A DNA stretch of 40,269 nucleotides, taken from the NCBI RefSeq assembly GCF_044344315.1, contig NZ_JBIJDC010000034.1, positions 1 through 40,269 on the forward strand, given 5' to 3'. A model generated the notes under the pieces. The model saw only the letters and a program-made list of their open reading frames with translations, made no database searches and had not been told where the DNA came from. This DNA comes from Zoogloea sp044344315. GTDB taxonomy: Bacteria > Pseudomonadota > Gammaproteobacteria > Burkholderiales > Rhodocyclaceae. The translations under genes and the position numbers were made by a program. This document shows, in pieces, positions 16,323 through 23,885 of this stretch (position 1 is its first letter; each line of letters starts with the position of its first letter).

Positions 16323-16898
16323 TCAGGGCAGGCGGGCGGTGGCCGGCAGGGCCGTGGCGATATCCGCCGCCAGGGCGTCCACGAGACGCCCGTGAGCAAG
16401 GGCAAGGGCTTCCCAGGTGGGCTCCATGACCTTTTCACTGGCCACGAAACGCCGGCTGGCCAGATCCTTGCCGCCCTTGCGCAGGGTCCATACCGCCTCC
16501 AGGCTCACCTTCTCGAAGCCCTCGGCGTCGAAACGCTGCACGTCGATGGGCACGTTCATCTCGGGTTCGGCAATGCTCGACTGGGGCCACGAGACGATGC
16601 GGCCGTTGCCACTGCGCCGTGACAGTTCAACCGCCACACGGCGGGAGATCTCGGTTTTCAGCGGCGCGGCCCAGCGATGACCATCGGCGACGTCGGCGCG
16701 GGCGCCGTCCACCTGGCGCACGATGAGCAGGCGGTCAATGCTGGCCGGCACACCCACCGGCCCCACCACCACGCTCGGGCCGCTGCCCACCGCGGACACG
16801 GCCGGATTGAAGGCGCCGAGGGAGTAGTAGCGCACCGGCGGGGTGCTGCCGCAGGCGGCCAGCAGGCCGCATGCCAGGATCAGGGACAGCCGCTTCAT
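16323..16898 (-). CDS. pqiC: PqiC outer-membrane lipoprotein
   Basis: A 191-aa lipoprotein of the ABC-type transport auxiliary family (DUF330). The signal peptide ends in the lipobox LLAACG, giving an acylated Cys at about residue 16. VRYYSLGAF just after it is the typical start of the mature domain. E. coli PqiC (187 aa) forms a ring on the inner leaflet of the outer membrane and docks the PqiB needle. The ATG overlaps the pqiB stop by four bases. The operon order pqiA-pqiB-pqiC and the similar length make the assignment firm. Confidence 0.9.
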   Translation of the reverse strand: MKRLSLILACGLLAACGSTPPVRYYSLGAFNPAVSAVGSGPSVVVGPVGVPASIDRLLIVRQVDGARADVADGHRWAAPLKTEISRRVAVELSRRSGNGRIVSWPQSSIAEPEMNVPIDVQRFDAEGFEKVSLEAVWTLRKGGKDLASRRFVASEKVMEPTWEALALAHGRLVDALAADIATALPATARLP

Positions 16899-18532
16899 GG
16901 TTTTTCCTCGGGTTTGCCGCGCAACAGGGCCTCGGGGTGACGGTCGAGGGTGTCGGCCAGGTGGCGCAGGGCCTGGGCGGCCCGGGTGAGTTCCTGCAGA
17001 CTGGCCCGCAGATCCTGCTGCAGGGGTGCATCGGTGGCCAGCAGCTTGCGGGTGTCGGCAATGGCCGCACGGGCTTCGACAACCGTGTCGCGCACATCGC
17101 CATTGGCCAGGCCGTCGATGCGCTTGACCAGGGCCTCCGCCTCGTCGATGGTGCGCCCCAGACCAACGATGGCTTTGCGGGTGTCCTGGCCGATCTCGTT
17201 GAGGGGCAGCCGGTCGAGCTTGTCCACGATGCGCAGCAGGGTCGTCTGCAGTTCGTCCAGGCTGCCGCGCTGGGTCGGCAGGCGCGGTGGCTTGACGCTC
17301 CAGTCGGTCTTGCCCGGCTTGGCCCCCGGGAAGAAATCGAGGGCCACGTAGAGCTGGCCGGTGACCAGGTTGCCATTGCGCAGCTGGGCCCGCAGGCCGC
17401 TGCTCACCAGCCTGTCGATGAACTCGCGGAAATCCTTGTCCCGGTAGTCCTTGCCGAAGAAGGTCTGCTGGCCGGCATCGGGGCGCGCCTGCATGCGCCC
17501 GGGGTAGATGGCAACCTCGACCAGCAGGCCCATGTCGGTGCCGCTTTTCTGAATCTCCGCATGGACGGCGCTGACTTCACCCAGCTGGATGCCGCGGAAC
17601 TCCACCGGGGCCCCCACCGACAGGCCGCGCACGCTCTCGGTGAAGCGCAGCAGATAGTGCTGGACCACCGTGTGCGGCTGCTTGAGGGCCAGCTCCCGGG
17701 TTTGGAAAAGGGGGAAGACCTGGTCCTTCGGCGCCGGCTCGGCATCGCTGGCCTCGGGCGTCAGGAAGGACAGGCCGCCGGCGACGATGGAGGTGAGGGA
17801 TTCCGTATTGACCTGCACCCCGTCGGCCCCGAGCTTGACGTCCACACCGCTGGCGTTCCAGAAGCGGGTGTCGGCGGTGACGAAGCGGTCGTAGGGCGCC
17901 TTGATGAAGATGCGCAGATCCACATGCTTGCCCGTATCGTCGAGGCGGAAACCGGTGACCTGGCCGACCGGGATGCGGCGGAAATACACCGGCGTGCCCA
18001 CGTCGAGGGAACCCAGGGTGGGCGCCTCCAGGGAGAAATAGCGGCCGGGCACATCGAAGTTGACCACCGGCGCCTCGTCGAGCCCCTTGAAATCACGCCG
18101 CGCTTCGTCGGACTTGCCCACGTCCATGCCCACGTAGGCGCCCGACAGCAGGGTGTCCAGCCCGGACACGGAACTGCCCGACACCCGCGCACTGACCACC
18201 CAGAAGCGCGTGTCATCCACCAGCAGGCGAGCGGCCTCGCGGGCCAGCCTGGCGGTGGCGACAACATGGCTGCCGTCCTCGGCCAGGGCCACGGAACTCA
18301 GCTGGCCGACGTCCACATCCTTGTACTTGATGCGGGTCTTGCCGGGCTCGAGGCCCACCCCGGTACGAAAGGTGATGGTGATGGTGGGCCCCTGCTCATA
18401 GTAGGTGCGCGCCGCAAGAAAGAGGCCGATCAGGGCGGCCACCAGCGGGATGATCCATACCAGCGGGATGCGGAAGCGCCGTGGACGATCCACCACAGCG
18501 ACGGGAAGGGCAGGAGGTTTGGGGTCAGTCAT
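16895..18532 (-). CDS. pqiB: PqiB, MCE-domain intermembrane transport protein
   Basis: A 545-aa protein (E. coli PqiB 546). One transmembrane helix near residues 20-42 (FRIPLVWIIPLVAALIGLFL) anchors it in the inner membrane. Three MCE domains follow, recognisable by repeats such as ITFRTGVGLEPGKTRIKYKD, GTPVYFRRIPVGQVTGF and GAPVEFRGIQLGEVSAV. The C-terminal 130 residues are predicted helical and coiled, matching the needle of PqiB that spans the periplasm. The start MTDPKPPALP at 18532 overlaps the upstream stop by eight bases; a longer frame upstream is unlikely. The protein probably carries phospholipids between membranes. Confidence 0.93.
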   Translation of the reverse strand: MTDPKPPALPVAVVDRPRRFRIPLVWIIPLVAALIGLFLAARTYYEQGPTITITFRTGVGLEPGKTRIKYKDVDVGQLSSVALAEDGSHVVATARLAREAARLLVDDTRFWVVSARVSGSSVSGLDTLLSGAYVGMDVGKSDEARRDFKGLDEAPVVNFDVPGRYFSLEAPTLGSLDVGTPVYFRRIPVGQVTGFRLDDTGKHVDLRIFIKAPYDRFVTADTRFWNASGVDVKLGADGVQVNTESLTSIVAGGLSFLTPEASDAEPAPKDQVFPLFQTRELALKQPHTVVQHYLLRFTESVRGLSVGAPVEFRGIQLGEVSAVHAEIQKSGTDMGLLVEVAIYPGRMQARPDAGQQTFFGKDYRDKDFREFIDRLVSSGLRAQLRNGNLVTGQLYVALDFFPGAKPGKTDWSVKPPRLPTQRGSLDELQTTLLRIVDKLDRLPLNEIGQDTRKAIVGLGRTIDEAEALVKRIDGLANGDVRDTVVEARAAIADTRKLLATDAPLQQDLRASLQELTRAAQALRHLADTLDRHPEALLRGKPEEKP

Positions 18533-19178
18533 GGTCGGGCCGGGGAGGATCGGTATCGGTGAGGGGGTCCCAGATGAGGCGCGGATCAAAGCTCATGGCG
18601 GCAAACATGGTCAGCACCACCACTGCCCCGAAAGCCACGGCGGCCGGGCCCGCCTGGATGGTGGCGAGCCCCTGGAACTGCACCAGCGCCGCAAGGATGG
18701 TGATGACGTAGATGTCGAGCATGGACCAGCGCCCGACAAACTCCACGAGGCGATACAGACGCGTGCGCTGCAGCAGGTTCTGACGCGAGCGACGCTGGGC
18801 CGAGGCCGTCAGATAGATCAGGGCCAGGATCTTGAGCATGGGGACCATCACGCTGGCGAAGAACACCACGGCGGCCAGCGGCCACGAACCCGACGTCCAC
18901 AGAAAGACCACGCCGCTCATGATGGTGTCCTCCTGGCTGCCGAGCAGGGAGGCGGTGGTCATCATGGGCAGCAGATTGGCCGGGATGTAGAGCAGGACGG
19001 CGGCGGCGATCAGGGCCCAGGTGGTGGACAGGCTGGCGGGCTTGCGCATGTGCATCGGCGCCCCGCAGCGCGGGCAGCGCAGTGCATGCCCCCCACCTTC
19101 CGGCTGGCTGGCGAGCTGGCCGCACACATGGCAGCTCATCAGCCCGGCCTCCCGGGCCGTTCGGTAAATGGCGCTCAC
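18525..19178 (-). CDS. pqiA: PqiA-like membrane protein, C-terminal half (split PqiA)
   Basis: A 217-aa protein equal to the second half of E. coli PqiA. A GTG start at 19178 is chosen because it overlaps the upstream TGA as GTGA; the ATG 13 codons later (MSCHVCGQL) is possible. The N-terminus has a zinc-ribbon, CHVCGQ ... CPRCGAPM, then four hydrophobic segments with the PqiA signature features YIPANLLPMM, LWTSGSWPLAAVVFFASVMVP, LVEFVGRWSMLDI and AAMSFDPRLIWD. In E. coli both halves are fused in one 417-aa chain; here two genes encode them. Role: inner-membrane partner of PqiB, probably feeding lipid to the MCE channel. Confidence 0.9.
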   Translation of the reverse strand: MSAIYRTAREAGLMSCHVCGQLASQPEGGGHALRCPRCGAPMHMRKPASLSTTWALIAAAVLLYIPANLLPMMTTASLLGSQEDTIMSGVVFLWTSGSWPLAAVVFFASVMVPMLKILALIYLTASAQRRSRQNLLQRTRLYRLVEFVGRWSMLDIYVITILAALVQFQGLATIQAGPAAVAFGAVVVLTMFAAMSFDPRLIWDPLTDTDPPRPDHD

Positions 19179-19813
19179 CGGGCGAGCTCGGGCATGGGCG
19201 GCTGCCACAGCAGGCGCGTGTCGAAGGCCCGGGCGGCGAGGGTCAGCACCACAATCAGGGCCGCCGTGGCCCAGAAGGCCGTGCCCAGCACCACCGTGGC
19301 CAGGTGCGACAACTTGACCAGGGACACCAGCATGCCAAGCAGGAAGACCTCCACCATGCCCCACGGCTGCACCGAACGCACCAGGCGGAAGAAGGTGGCA
19401 AGCCGCGGCGACACCCGGCCCAGGCGCAGGGGTACCAGCACCAGCAGGAACATCAGCAGTTCGAGCATCGGGAACAGCAGCGCGGTGATGAACACCAGCG
19501 CAGCCACGGGCTCGACGCCCCCCTTCCAGAGGATCTGCACGGCCTCGAAGAGGGTCACCTCGACCCGCCGCCCCTGCATCTCCAGGCCCACCAGGGGATG
19601 GATGTTGGCGAGCACGTAGAGAACCGCCGCGGTCAGGGTCAGAGCCAGGCTGCGGTCAAGACTGTCCGGCGGGTTGCGGGCCAGGAAGGCGGCACAGCGC
19701 ACGCAGCGCGCGGTCTCGCCGGGGGCGAGTTGCGGCTCGGTCTGCAGCAGGTCGCACTCGTGGCAGGCGATCAGATCGGCAGGCAGGATCAGGTGCACGT
19801 CGGGTACGGGCAT
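19175..19813 (-). CDS. pqiA: PqiA-like membrane protein, N-terminal half (split PqiA)
   Basis: A 212-aa protein matching the first half of PqiA. The start MPVPDVHLILPADL (19813) gives a sensible length; the frame is open upstream but without homology. It has the zinc-ribbon CHECDLLQ ... CVRCAAF, then membrane segments containing VLYVLANIHPLVGLEM, LFPMLELLMFLLVLVPL and SVQPWGMVEVFLLGMLVSLVKL, all recognisable in E. coli PqiA. First gene of the pqi operon, overlapping the second PqiA half by four bases. The two halves probably assemble as a heterodimer in the inner membrane. Confidence 0.9.
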   Translation of the reverse strand: MPVPDVHLILPADLIACHECDLLQTEPQLAPGETARCVRCAAFLARNPPDSLDRSLALTLTAAVLYVLANIHPLVGLEMQGRRVEVTLFEAVQILWKGGVEPVAALVFITALLFPMLELLMFLLVLVPLRLGRVSPRLATFFRLVRSVQPWGMVEVFLLGMLVSLVKLSHLATVVLGTAFWATAALIVVLTLAARAFDTRLLWQPPMPELAR

Positions 19814-19922
19814 AGCTTGGCGCCGGATAATGACGACCAATTGTGCGGTGCAAGCACGACGTGCGCAAGGGCGGCCGGGGGCATCCCCCGGCGAGGCAGG
19901 CAGCCTCAAGCAGGGAAGTAAA
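19814..19922. promoter_or_regulatory. Gap between GspC-like gene and pqi operon, with hairpin
   Basis: GCCGGGGG-CAT-CCCCCGGC (19874-19892) is a perfect 8-bp stem with a 3-nt loop, placed 31 bases after the GspC-like stop. It could end that transcript, although the following T run is weak. The rest of the gap would carry any separate pqi promoter; I see only poor -35/-10 matches. Confidence 0.4.
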
Positions 19923-20510
19923 TCAGCGGCCCGCGGCAGGCCCCGGCAGCGCCGGCCCGGTCAGGGCACTTCCGGGTGGCGGTCCCGACGCGTCCACTGC
20001 CGGTGCCACCCTGTCTGTCGGCAGGGGCTCAAACGCTGCGGACGGCGTCCGCTCCAGCGGCGGCGGCGGCGGGATCTCGTCCCGCCACTGCGGATCGGTG
20101 GCGCGCCCCATCTCCATGCCGGGGCTGATCGGAACATCGCCCGGCATCAGGCTCAGGGGAAGCACGATCGGTGCCCCCGAGCTGCGCTGGCGCAGCACCA
20201 CCCGGTCCGGCATCACCCGCTCCACTCGCAGATCCTCACTGAAGGCAGCGCCTTCGGGCACCAGCACCGGACGCCGGCCCGCCTCGGCAAGGATGGCCAC
20301 GCCCGGCGTGTTCCGGTCACCGGCGATCACGCCCTGGAGCACGACCCTCACGGGCAAAGGCGTGGCCAACGGCAGATCGGCCGAACGGGCATCCGCAGGC
20401 TCCGCGACCTCCAGCAAGCCGACTTCCTCTGCAATCCACAAACCTGCAACCGTCATCACGCCCAGGGTCAGGAGGATGCGTGGCAGGCGGCTGAAATCGA
20501 ATCCGTTCAT
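19923..20510 (-). CDS. Orphan GspC-like (type II secretion protein C homology) protein
   Basis: A 195-aa bitopic protein. The start MNGFDFSRLP at 20510 precedes a single transmembrane helix (about residues 10-32). Residues 50-125 resemble the homology region of GspC: LRV-type strand PVRVVLQGVIAGD, then GVAILAEAGRRPVLVPEGAAF and LRVERVMPDRVVLRQRSSG. The last 65 residues are Pro-rich and probably disordered. In a real type II system GspC binds secretin; here no gsp genes are adjacent, so this is an orphan or satellite copy. It may be co-transcribed with pqi, 109 bases downstream, though a hairpin lies between. Confidence 0.72.
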   Translation of the reverse strand: MNGFDFSRLPRILLTLGVMTVAGLWIAEEVGLLEVAEPADARSADLPLATPLPVRVVLQGVIAGDRNTPGVAILAEAGRRPVLVPEGAAFSEDLRVERVMPDRVVLRQRSSGAPIVLPLSLMPGDVPISPGMEMGRATDPQWRDEIPPPPPLERTPSAAFEPLPTDRVAPAVDASGPPPGSALTGPALPGPAAGR

Positions 20511-20574
20511 CAATTGCCTCTCATCCCGATGTCGTTCAACAACGCCCACCGTAACACCGGGCACGCTTAGCTCA

Positions 20575-20640
20575 GCAACGTTTTTGCCATGATTAACGTA
20601 TTTAACGTTTATCACAATTACTCTTCGACACCAGACATGG
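20575..20640. promoter_or_regulatory. AT-rich divergent promoter region with AACGT repeats
   Basis: This short AT-rich patch lies between the divergent GspC-like and SCO genes in otherwise GC-rich DNA. AACGT occurs three times (20577, 20595, 20604), twice as the palindrome AACGTT, and TTAACGT is repeated directly at 20593 and 20602 with nine-base spacing, near one helical turn. On the plus strand TTGCCA (20585) could act as a -35 box. A regulator-binding site is plausible but unproven. Confidence 0.4.
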
Positions 20641-20730
20641 TGTACTTGTAGCCTGCGTCCCCGGGCGCCCATTGCATATTGCGCGGGCATCTCCCGGGGC
20701 CGGCTCCTCTTTCACTGTAGATCCCCGATC

Positions 20731-21363
20731 ATGCGTTCACGCACCTCCGCGCCCTGGCGCACGACTGTCCTGCCGCTTGCCGGCCTCCTGGTCATTGGCC
20801 TGAACCCCCTGGCAGCCCAAGCCGGGGACGAGCACGCCCACCACCACCACCACCATGCCGCCTCGGCGGTCAGCCGCAGCGAAGCCGCCATCACCCCGCC
20901 CCGGGTCAACCTGCGCAACCAGGAGGGGGCCACCGTGGTGTTTGCAGACGCCATCGACGATGGCCGCCCGGTGCTGCTCAACTTCATCTACACCAGCTGC
21001 ACGGCCATCTGCCCACCGATGACGCGGATCTTTGCGGAGGTGCAGGAAAGCCTGGGGGATGACCGCCCGCGGGTGCGCCTGGTCTCCGTGTCCATCGACC
21101 CGGAGCAAGACACGCCCCGGCGCCTGAGGGACTACGCCCGCCAGTTCGGCGCCACCGAGCCCTGGCTCTTCCTCACCGGTAGCGCCGCCGCGAGCACGGC
21201 CGTGCAGAAGGCGTTCAACAGCTATCGCCCGGACAAGATGAGCCACACCCCGGTCAGCTTCCTGCGGCGCGCCCCCGGCCAGGCCTGGGTGCGCCTCGAC
21301 GGCCTGGCCCAGGCCGGCGACATCCTCCGCGAGCTGCGCCCGATGCTGCCGCCGCGGCCCTGA
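20731..21363 (+). CDS. SCO1/SenC family copper chaperone
   Basis: A 210-aa periplasmic protein with a signal peptide (about residues 1-31, ending AAQAG). The thioredoxin-like fold carries the SCO copper site: Cys90 and Cys94 in TSCTAICPP and His172 in KMSHTP. SCO proteins deliver copper to the CuA site of cytochrome oxidases or act as thiol reductants. Right after the signal peptide lies EHAHHHHHH, a natural His run that could bind copper or zinc. Its TGA shares a base with the ATG of the following cytochrome fusion gene (TGATG), so the two act together. No strong ribosome site is visible. Confidence 0.92.
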   Translation: MRSRTSAPWRTTVLPLAGLLVIGLNPLAAQAGDEHAHHHHHHAASAVSRSEAAITPPRVNLRNQEGATVVFADAIDDGRPVLLNFIYTSCTAICPPMTRIFAEVQESLGDDRPRVRLVSVSIDPEQDTPRRLRDYARQFGATEPWLFLTGSAAASTAVQKAFNSYRPDKMSHTPVSFLRRAPGQAWVRLDGLAQAGDILRELRPMLPPRP

Positions 21364-22947
21364 TGCATCGCCTTCTCGCCCTCGCCATCGCCCTGCTGCT
21401 GCCCGCCCTGCCCGGCCAGGCCGACGAGGCACTGCTTGGCGAGGGACGGCGCCTGTACCTGGAGGGCCTGCGCGCCGACGGCATGGCGCCCCGGTGGTGA
21501 ACGCCTGCGCGGGCGCGACATGGCCTGCGTCCAGTGCCATCGCCGCAGCGGCATGGGAACGGTGGAGGGTGTGGTGGTGGTCCCGCCGATCACCGGCCCC
21601 GTCCTGTTTGCGCCCGGCCAACCACCCGCCGGCCATACGCCCCGGCGGGCCGCCGGCATGGCCTTGCAGGACCACAGCTTCCGCACCCGTCCGGCCTACG
21701 ACGCACCCCGCCTGGCCCGGGCCCTGCGGGAGGGGATGGGCGCGGGCGACGTCCCCCTGGATCCACTGATGCCCCGCTACACCCTGAGCGAGCGGGAGCT
21801 GGCGGCCCTCCAGGCCTGGCTGGAAAGCCTCGGCACGGGCCCGGTGCCAGGCGTGGGCAGCACCACCCTGCACCTGGCTACGGTCATTACCCCGGACGCC
21901 GATGCCCGCCAGCGGGACGCCATGCGTGACGTCCTGCAGCGCTGCATCGCCGGGCGCAGCCCGCCGCCCGGCAGAGGCCGGCGCCCCTGGGTGCTGGAAG
22001 AATGGGCCCTGTCCGGCCCCCCGCAGGGCTGGCGCAACCAGCTCGAAGCGCGGATGCGCCGGCAGCCGGCCTTCGCCCTGGTGTCCGGCATCGGCCGTGA
22101 CTGGACGCCGGTGCATGAATTCTGCGAGGCCGAGGGCGTCCCCTGCCTGTTCCCCAACACCGACCTGCCCGGCCCGGACCCACGCGCGTCGGTCTACCTG
22201 TGGCCGGGCATGGTCCTGGAGGGCGCGGTGCTGGCCCGCCACCTGATGGAGCAGGAGCGCTTGCCGACGCGCATCATCCAGGTCTTCGACCCGTCCGACA
22301 TGGGCCGCGAGGGCGCTGCCGCCCTGCGTGGAGCCCTGGTCAGCCAACCCGTGACGGTATTCGACCGGACCTTCCGCGGCCCCCTGGATGAAGCCGCCTG
22401 GCGCAGCCTGCTGCCCCCGGTGGATGCCAGTGACGTGCTGGTGCTGTGGCTGGGTGACGCCGACCTGGAGCGCCTGCTGCGCAGCCACAAGGCGCCACCT
22501 ACGGCCGCCGGGGTCTTCGTGTCGGGCACCCTGGCCGGGCTGGAGCGGGCGCCGGATGCACGCAAGGTGCCGCCGCCCTGGCGGGCCGGGCTGCGCGTGA
22601 TCTACCCCTTCGACGCCCCGGAGGCCCGCCTCAGCCGGATGGTTTTCAACCTGGGCAGCTGGATGAGCACCCAGGGCCTGAGCCTGGCGCGGGATACCGA
22701 GCGGACCCAGGGCAACACCCATGCGGCCTGCGAGATCACCGCCCGGGCCTTGTACACCCTGGGCGAGCGCTACTCCCGGGACTATCTGCTGGAACTGGTG
22801 GAGGATTCCTACGCTGGCGCCACGGCCAGCGCCTTCCCCCGCTTCACCCTCGGCCCGGGTCAACGCTACGGCTCCAAGGGCGCCTACCTGATGCGCATCG
22901 AAAAGGACGGCAGCCTGGCCGTGGACGGCGACTGGATCGTGCCCTAG
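21363..22947 (+). pseudogene. Frameshifted cytochrome c / ABC-type substrate-binding fusion
   Basis: Reading from ATG 21363 gives a signal peptide (MHRLLALAIALLLPALPGQA) and LGEGRRLYLEGLRADGMAP, then a stop at 21498. One base over, the frame continues GGERLRGRDMACVQCHRRSG and runs to 22947. Removing one C from the CCCC run at 21489-21492 restores a single 527-aa protein. It would have a cytochrome c domain (heme motif CVQCH; QxTL-type Met ligands not assigned) and a 370-residue periplasmic-binding-protein domain. From memory, this cytochrome/substrate-binding architecture is found next to SCO genes in other betaproteobacteria. The break may be a true mutation, phase variation in the C run, or a sequencing error. 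Confidence 0.8.
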
Positions 22948-22949
22948 GC

Positions 22950-22967
22950 CGGGCTGGCCTCAGCCCG
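22950..22967. terminator. Hairpin between convergent genes
   Basis: CGGGCTG-GCCT-CAGCCCG, a perfect 7-bp stem with a 4-nt loop, starts three bases after the cytochrome fusion and overlaps the hydrolase stop. It may stop both transcripts, but neither side has a proper T tract. Confidence 0.35.
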
Positions 22968-23808
22968 CAGGGAGGGCCACGAAGTCGAGCACGTCGCGGA
23001 TGAAGCGCCCCCGCTCCCACAGGTGGGGGGCGTGGTCCACTCCATCGTAAATGTGCAGCAGGGCATTGGGGATGCTGTCGCGCACATACTCGGCGGTGCC
23101 GGTGGAGTAGAAATTGCTCGCCCCGCCATACACCAGCAGGGCCGGGATGGAGATGGTCTGCAGCACATCCCTGTAGTCGGCCGCGCTCAGGCTGGCCCAG
23201 CAGTCGATCAGCGGCCGTGGGTCCAGCGCACGCAGGCGCTGGCGGGCGGTCTCGATGCCGGAGCCGTTTTCCAGGTACTTGGCGCGGGAGCGTTCGTTAT
23301 GGCCGAAGGCCGCCAGGCGCAGGACAGCTTCGGCGAAGTCACCCTCCAGCTCGTGCATGAACCGGGCATTGCGGCGGTGATCGAAATCCCCGTAGATGCC
23401 GCTTTTCCAGTCGTCATCGGTGAGCAGCTTGGGAGACTGGTCGATGACCACTACCCGGGACAAGCGGCGACTGCCGAAATCGCGCAGGTATTGCCAGAGG
23501 GTCAGGGCACCCATGGAGTGCCCCACCACCACCGCCTTTTCCAGTCCGTAATGATCCAGCAGATTGTGCAGATCCCGGGCCATGCGCTCCACCGTCGGCA
23601 CACTGGTGGTGCGCAGGGCATGGCCGCCGTGGCCGCGGGCGTCCCAGCGCAACACCTGGTGACGGGCCTCGAAATCCTCCAGGAAGGGGTTCCAGTCCCG
23701 GTGGGTCGATGTCCAGCCGTGCAGCAGCACCAGCGGCGCACCACTGCCGGAGATCTTCAGATGGATGCGTTCGCCATCGTCGGCGGAGAAAGAGTCCATG
23801 GGGGGCAT
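22960..23808 (-). CDS. Alpha/beta hydrolase
   Basis: A 282-aa alpha/beta-hydrolase with no signal peptide. VLLHGWTSTHRDW is the oxyanion region, VVGHSMGAL holds the nucleophile Ser in the GxSxG elbow, and the C-terminal DGVDHAPHLW supplies the catalytic His; the Asp is probably in the stretch after ALLVYGGAS. It resembles haloperoxidase/esterase-type members, but the reaction and substrate cannot be told. The first ATG (23808) is used; the Met three codons later is also possible. It lies just downstream of the multicopper oxidase gene in the same direction, but a terminator hairpin stands between them, so it is probably a separate transcript. Confidence 0.85.
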   Translation of the reverse strand: MPPMDSFSADDGERIHLKISGSGAPLVLLHGWTSTHRDWNPFLEDFEARHQVLRWDARGHGGHALRTTSVPTVERMARDLHNLLDHYGLEKAVVVGHSMGALTLWQYLRDFGSRRLSRVVVIDQSPKLLTDDDWKSGIYGDFDHRRNARFMHELEGDFAEAVLRLAAFGHNERSRAKYLENGSGIETARQRLRALDPRPLIDCWASLSAADYRDVLQTISIPALLVYGGASNFYSTGTAEYVRDSIPNALLHIYDGVDHAPHLWERGRFIRDVLDFVALPAG

Positions 23809-23850
23809 CGGAGAGAAGAATGAAGCCCCGAGTATATGACGTGCACGAAA

Positions 23851-23880
23851 GGTCGAGGCCCCGCATCCGGGGCCTCGACC
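23851..23880 (-). terminator. Rho-independent terminator of the multicopper oxidase gene
   Basis: GGTCGAGGCCCC (23851-23862) and GGGGCCTCGACC (23869-23880) form a perfect 12-bp GC-rich stem with a 6-nt loop, beginning six bases after the oxidase stop. In the minus direction the stem is followed by TTTCGTG, a short T run. Confidence 0.75.
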
Positions 23881-23885
23881 GGGGC

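Noticed and set aside
16871..18562. Open frame of similar length on the plus strand over pqiB
   Set aside because: Antisense shadow of pqiB; composition is that of a reverse-complemented GC-rich gene and it overlaps three certain genes of the pqi operon.
20833..20856. Poly-His run as a vector or tag artefact
   Set aside because: It is internal, after a natural signal peptide, with mixed flanking codons and intact genomic neighbours on both sides.
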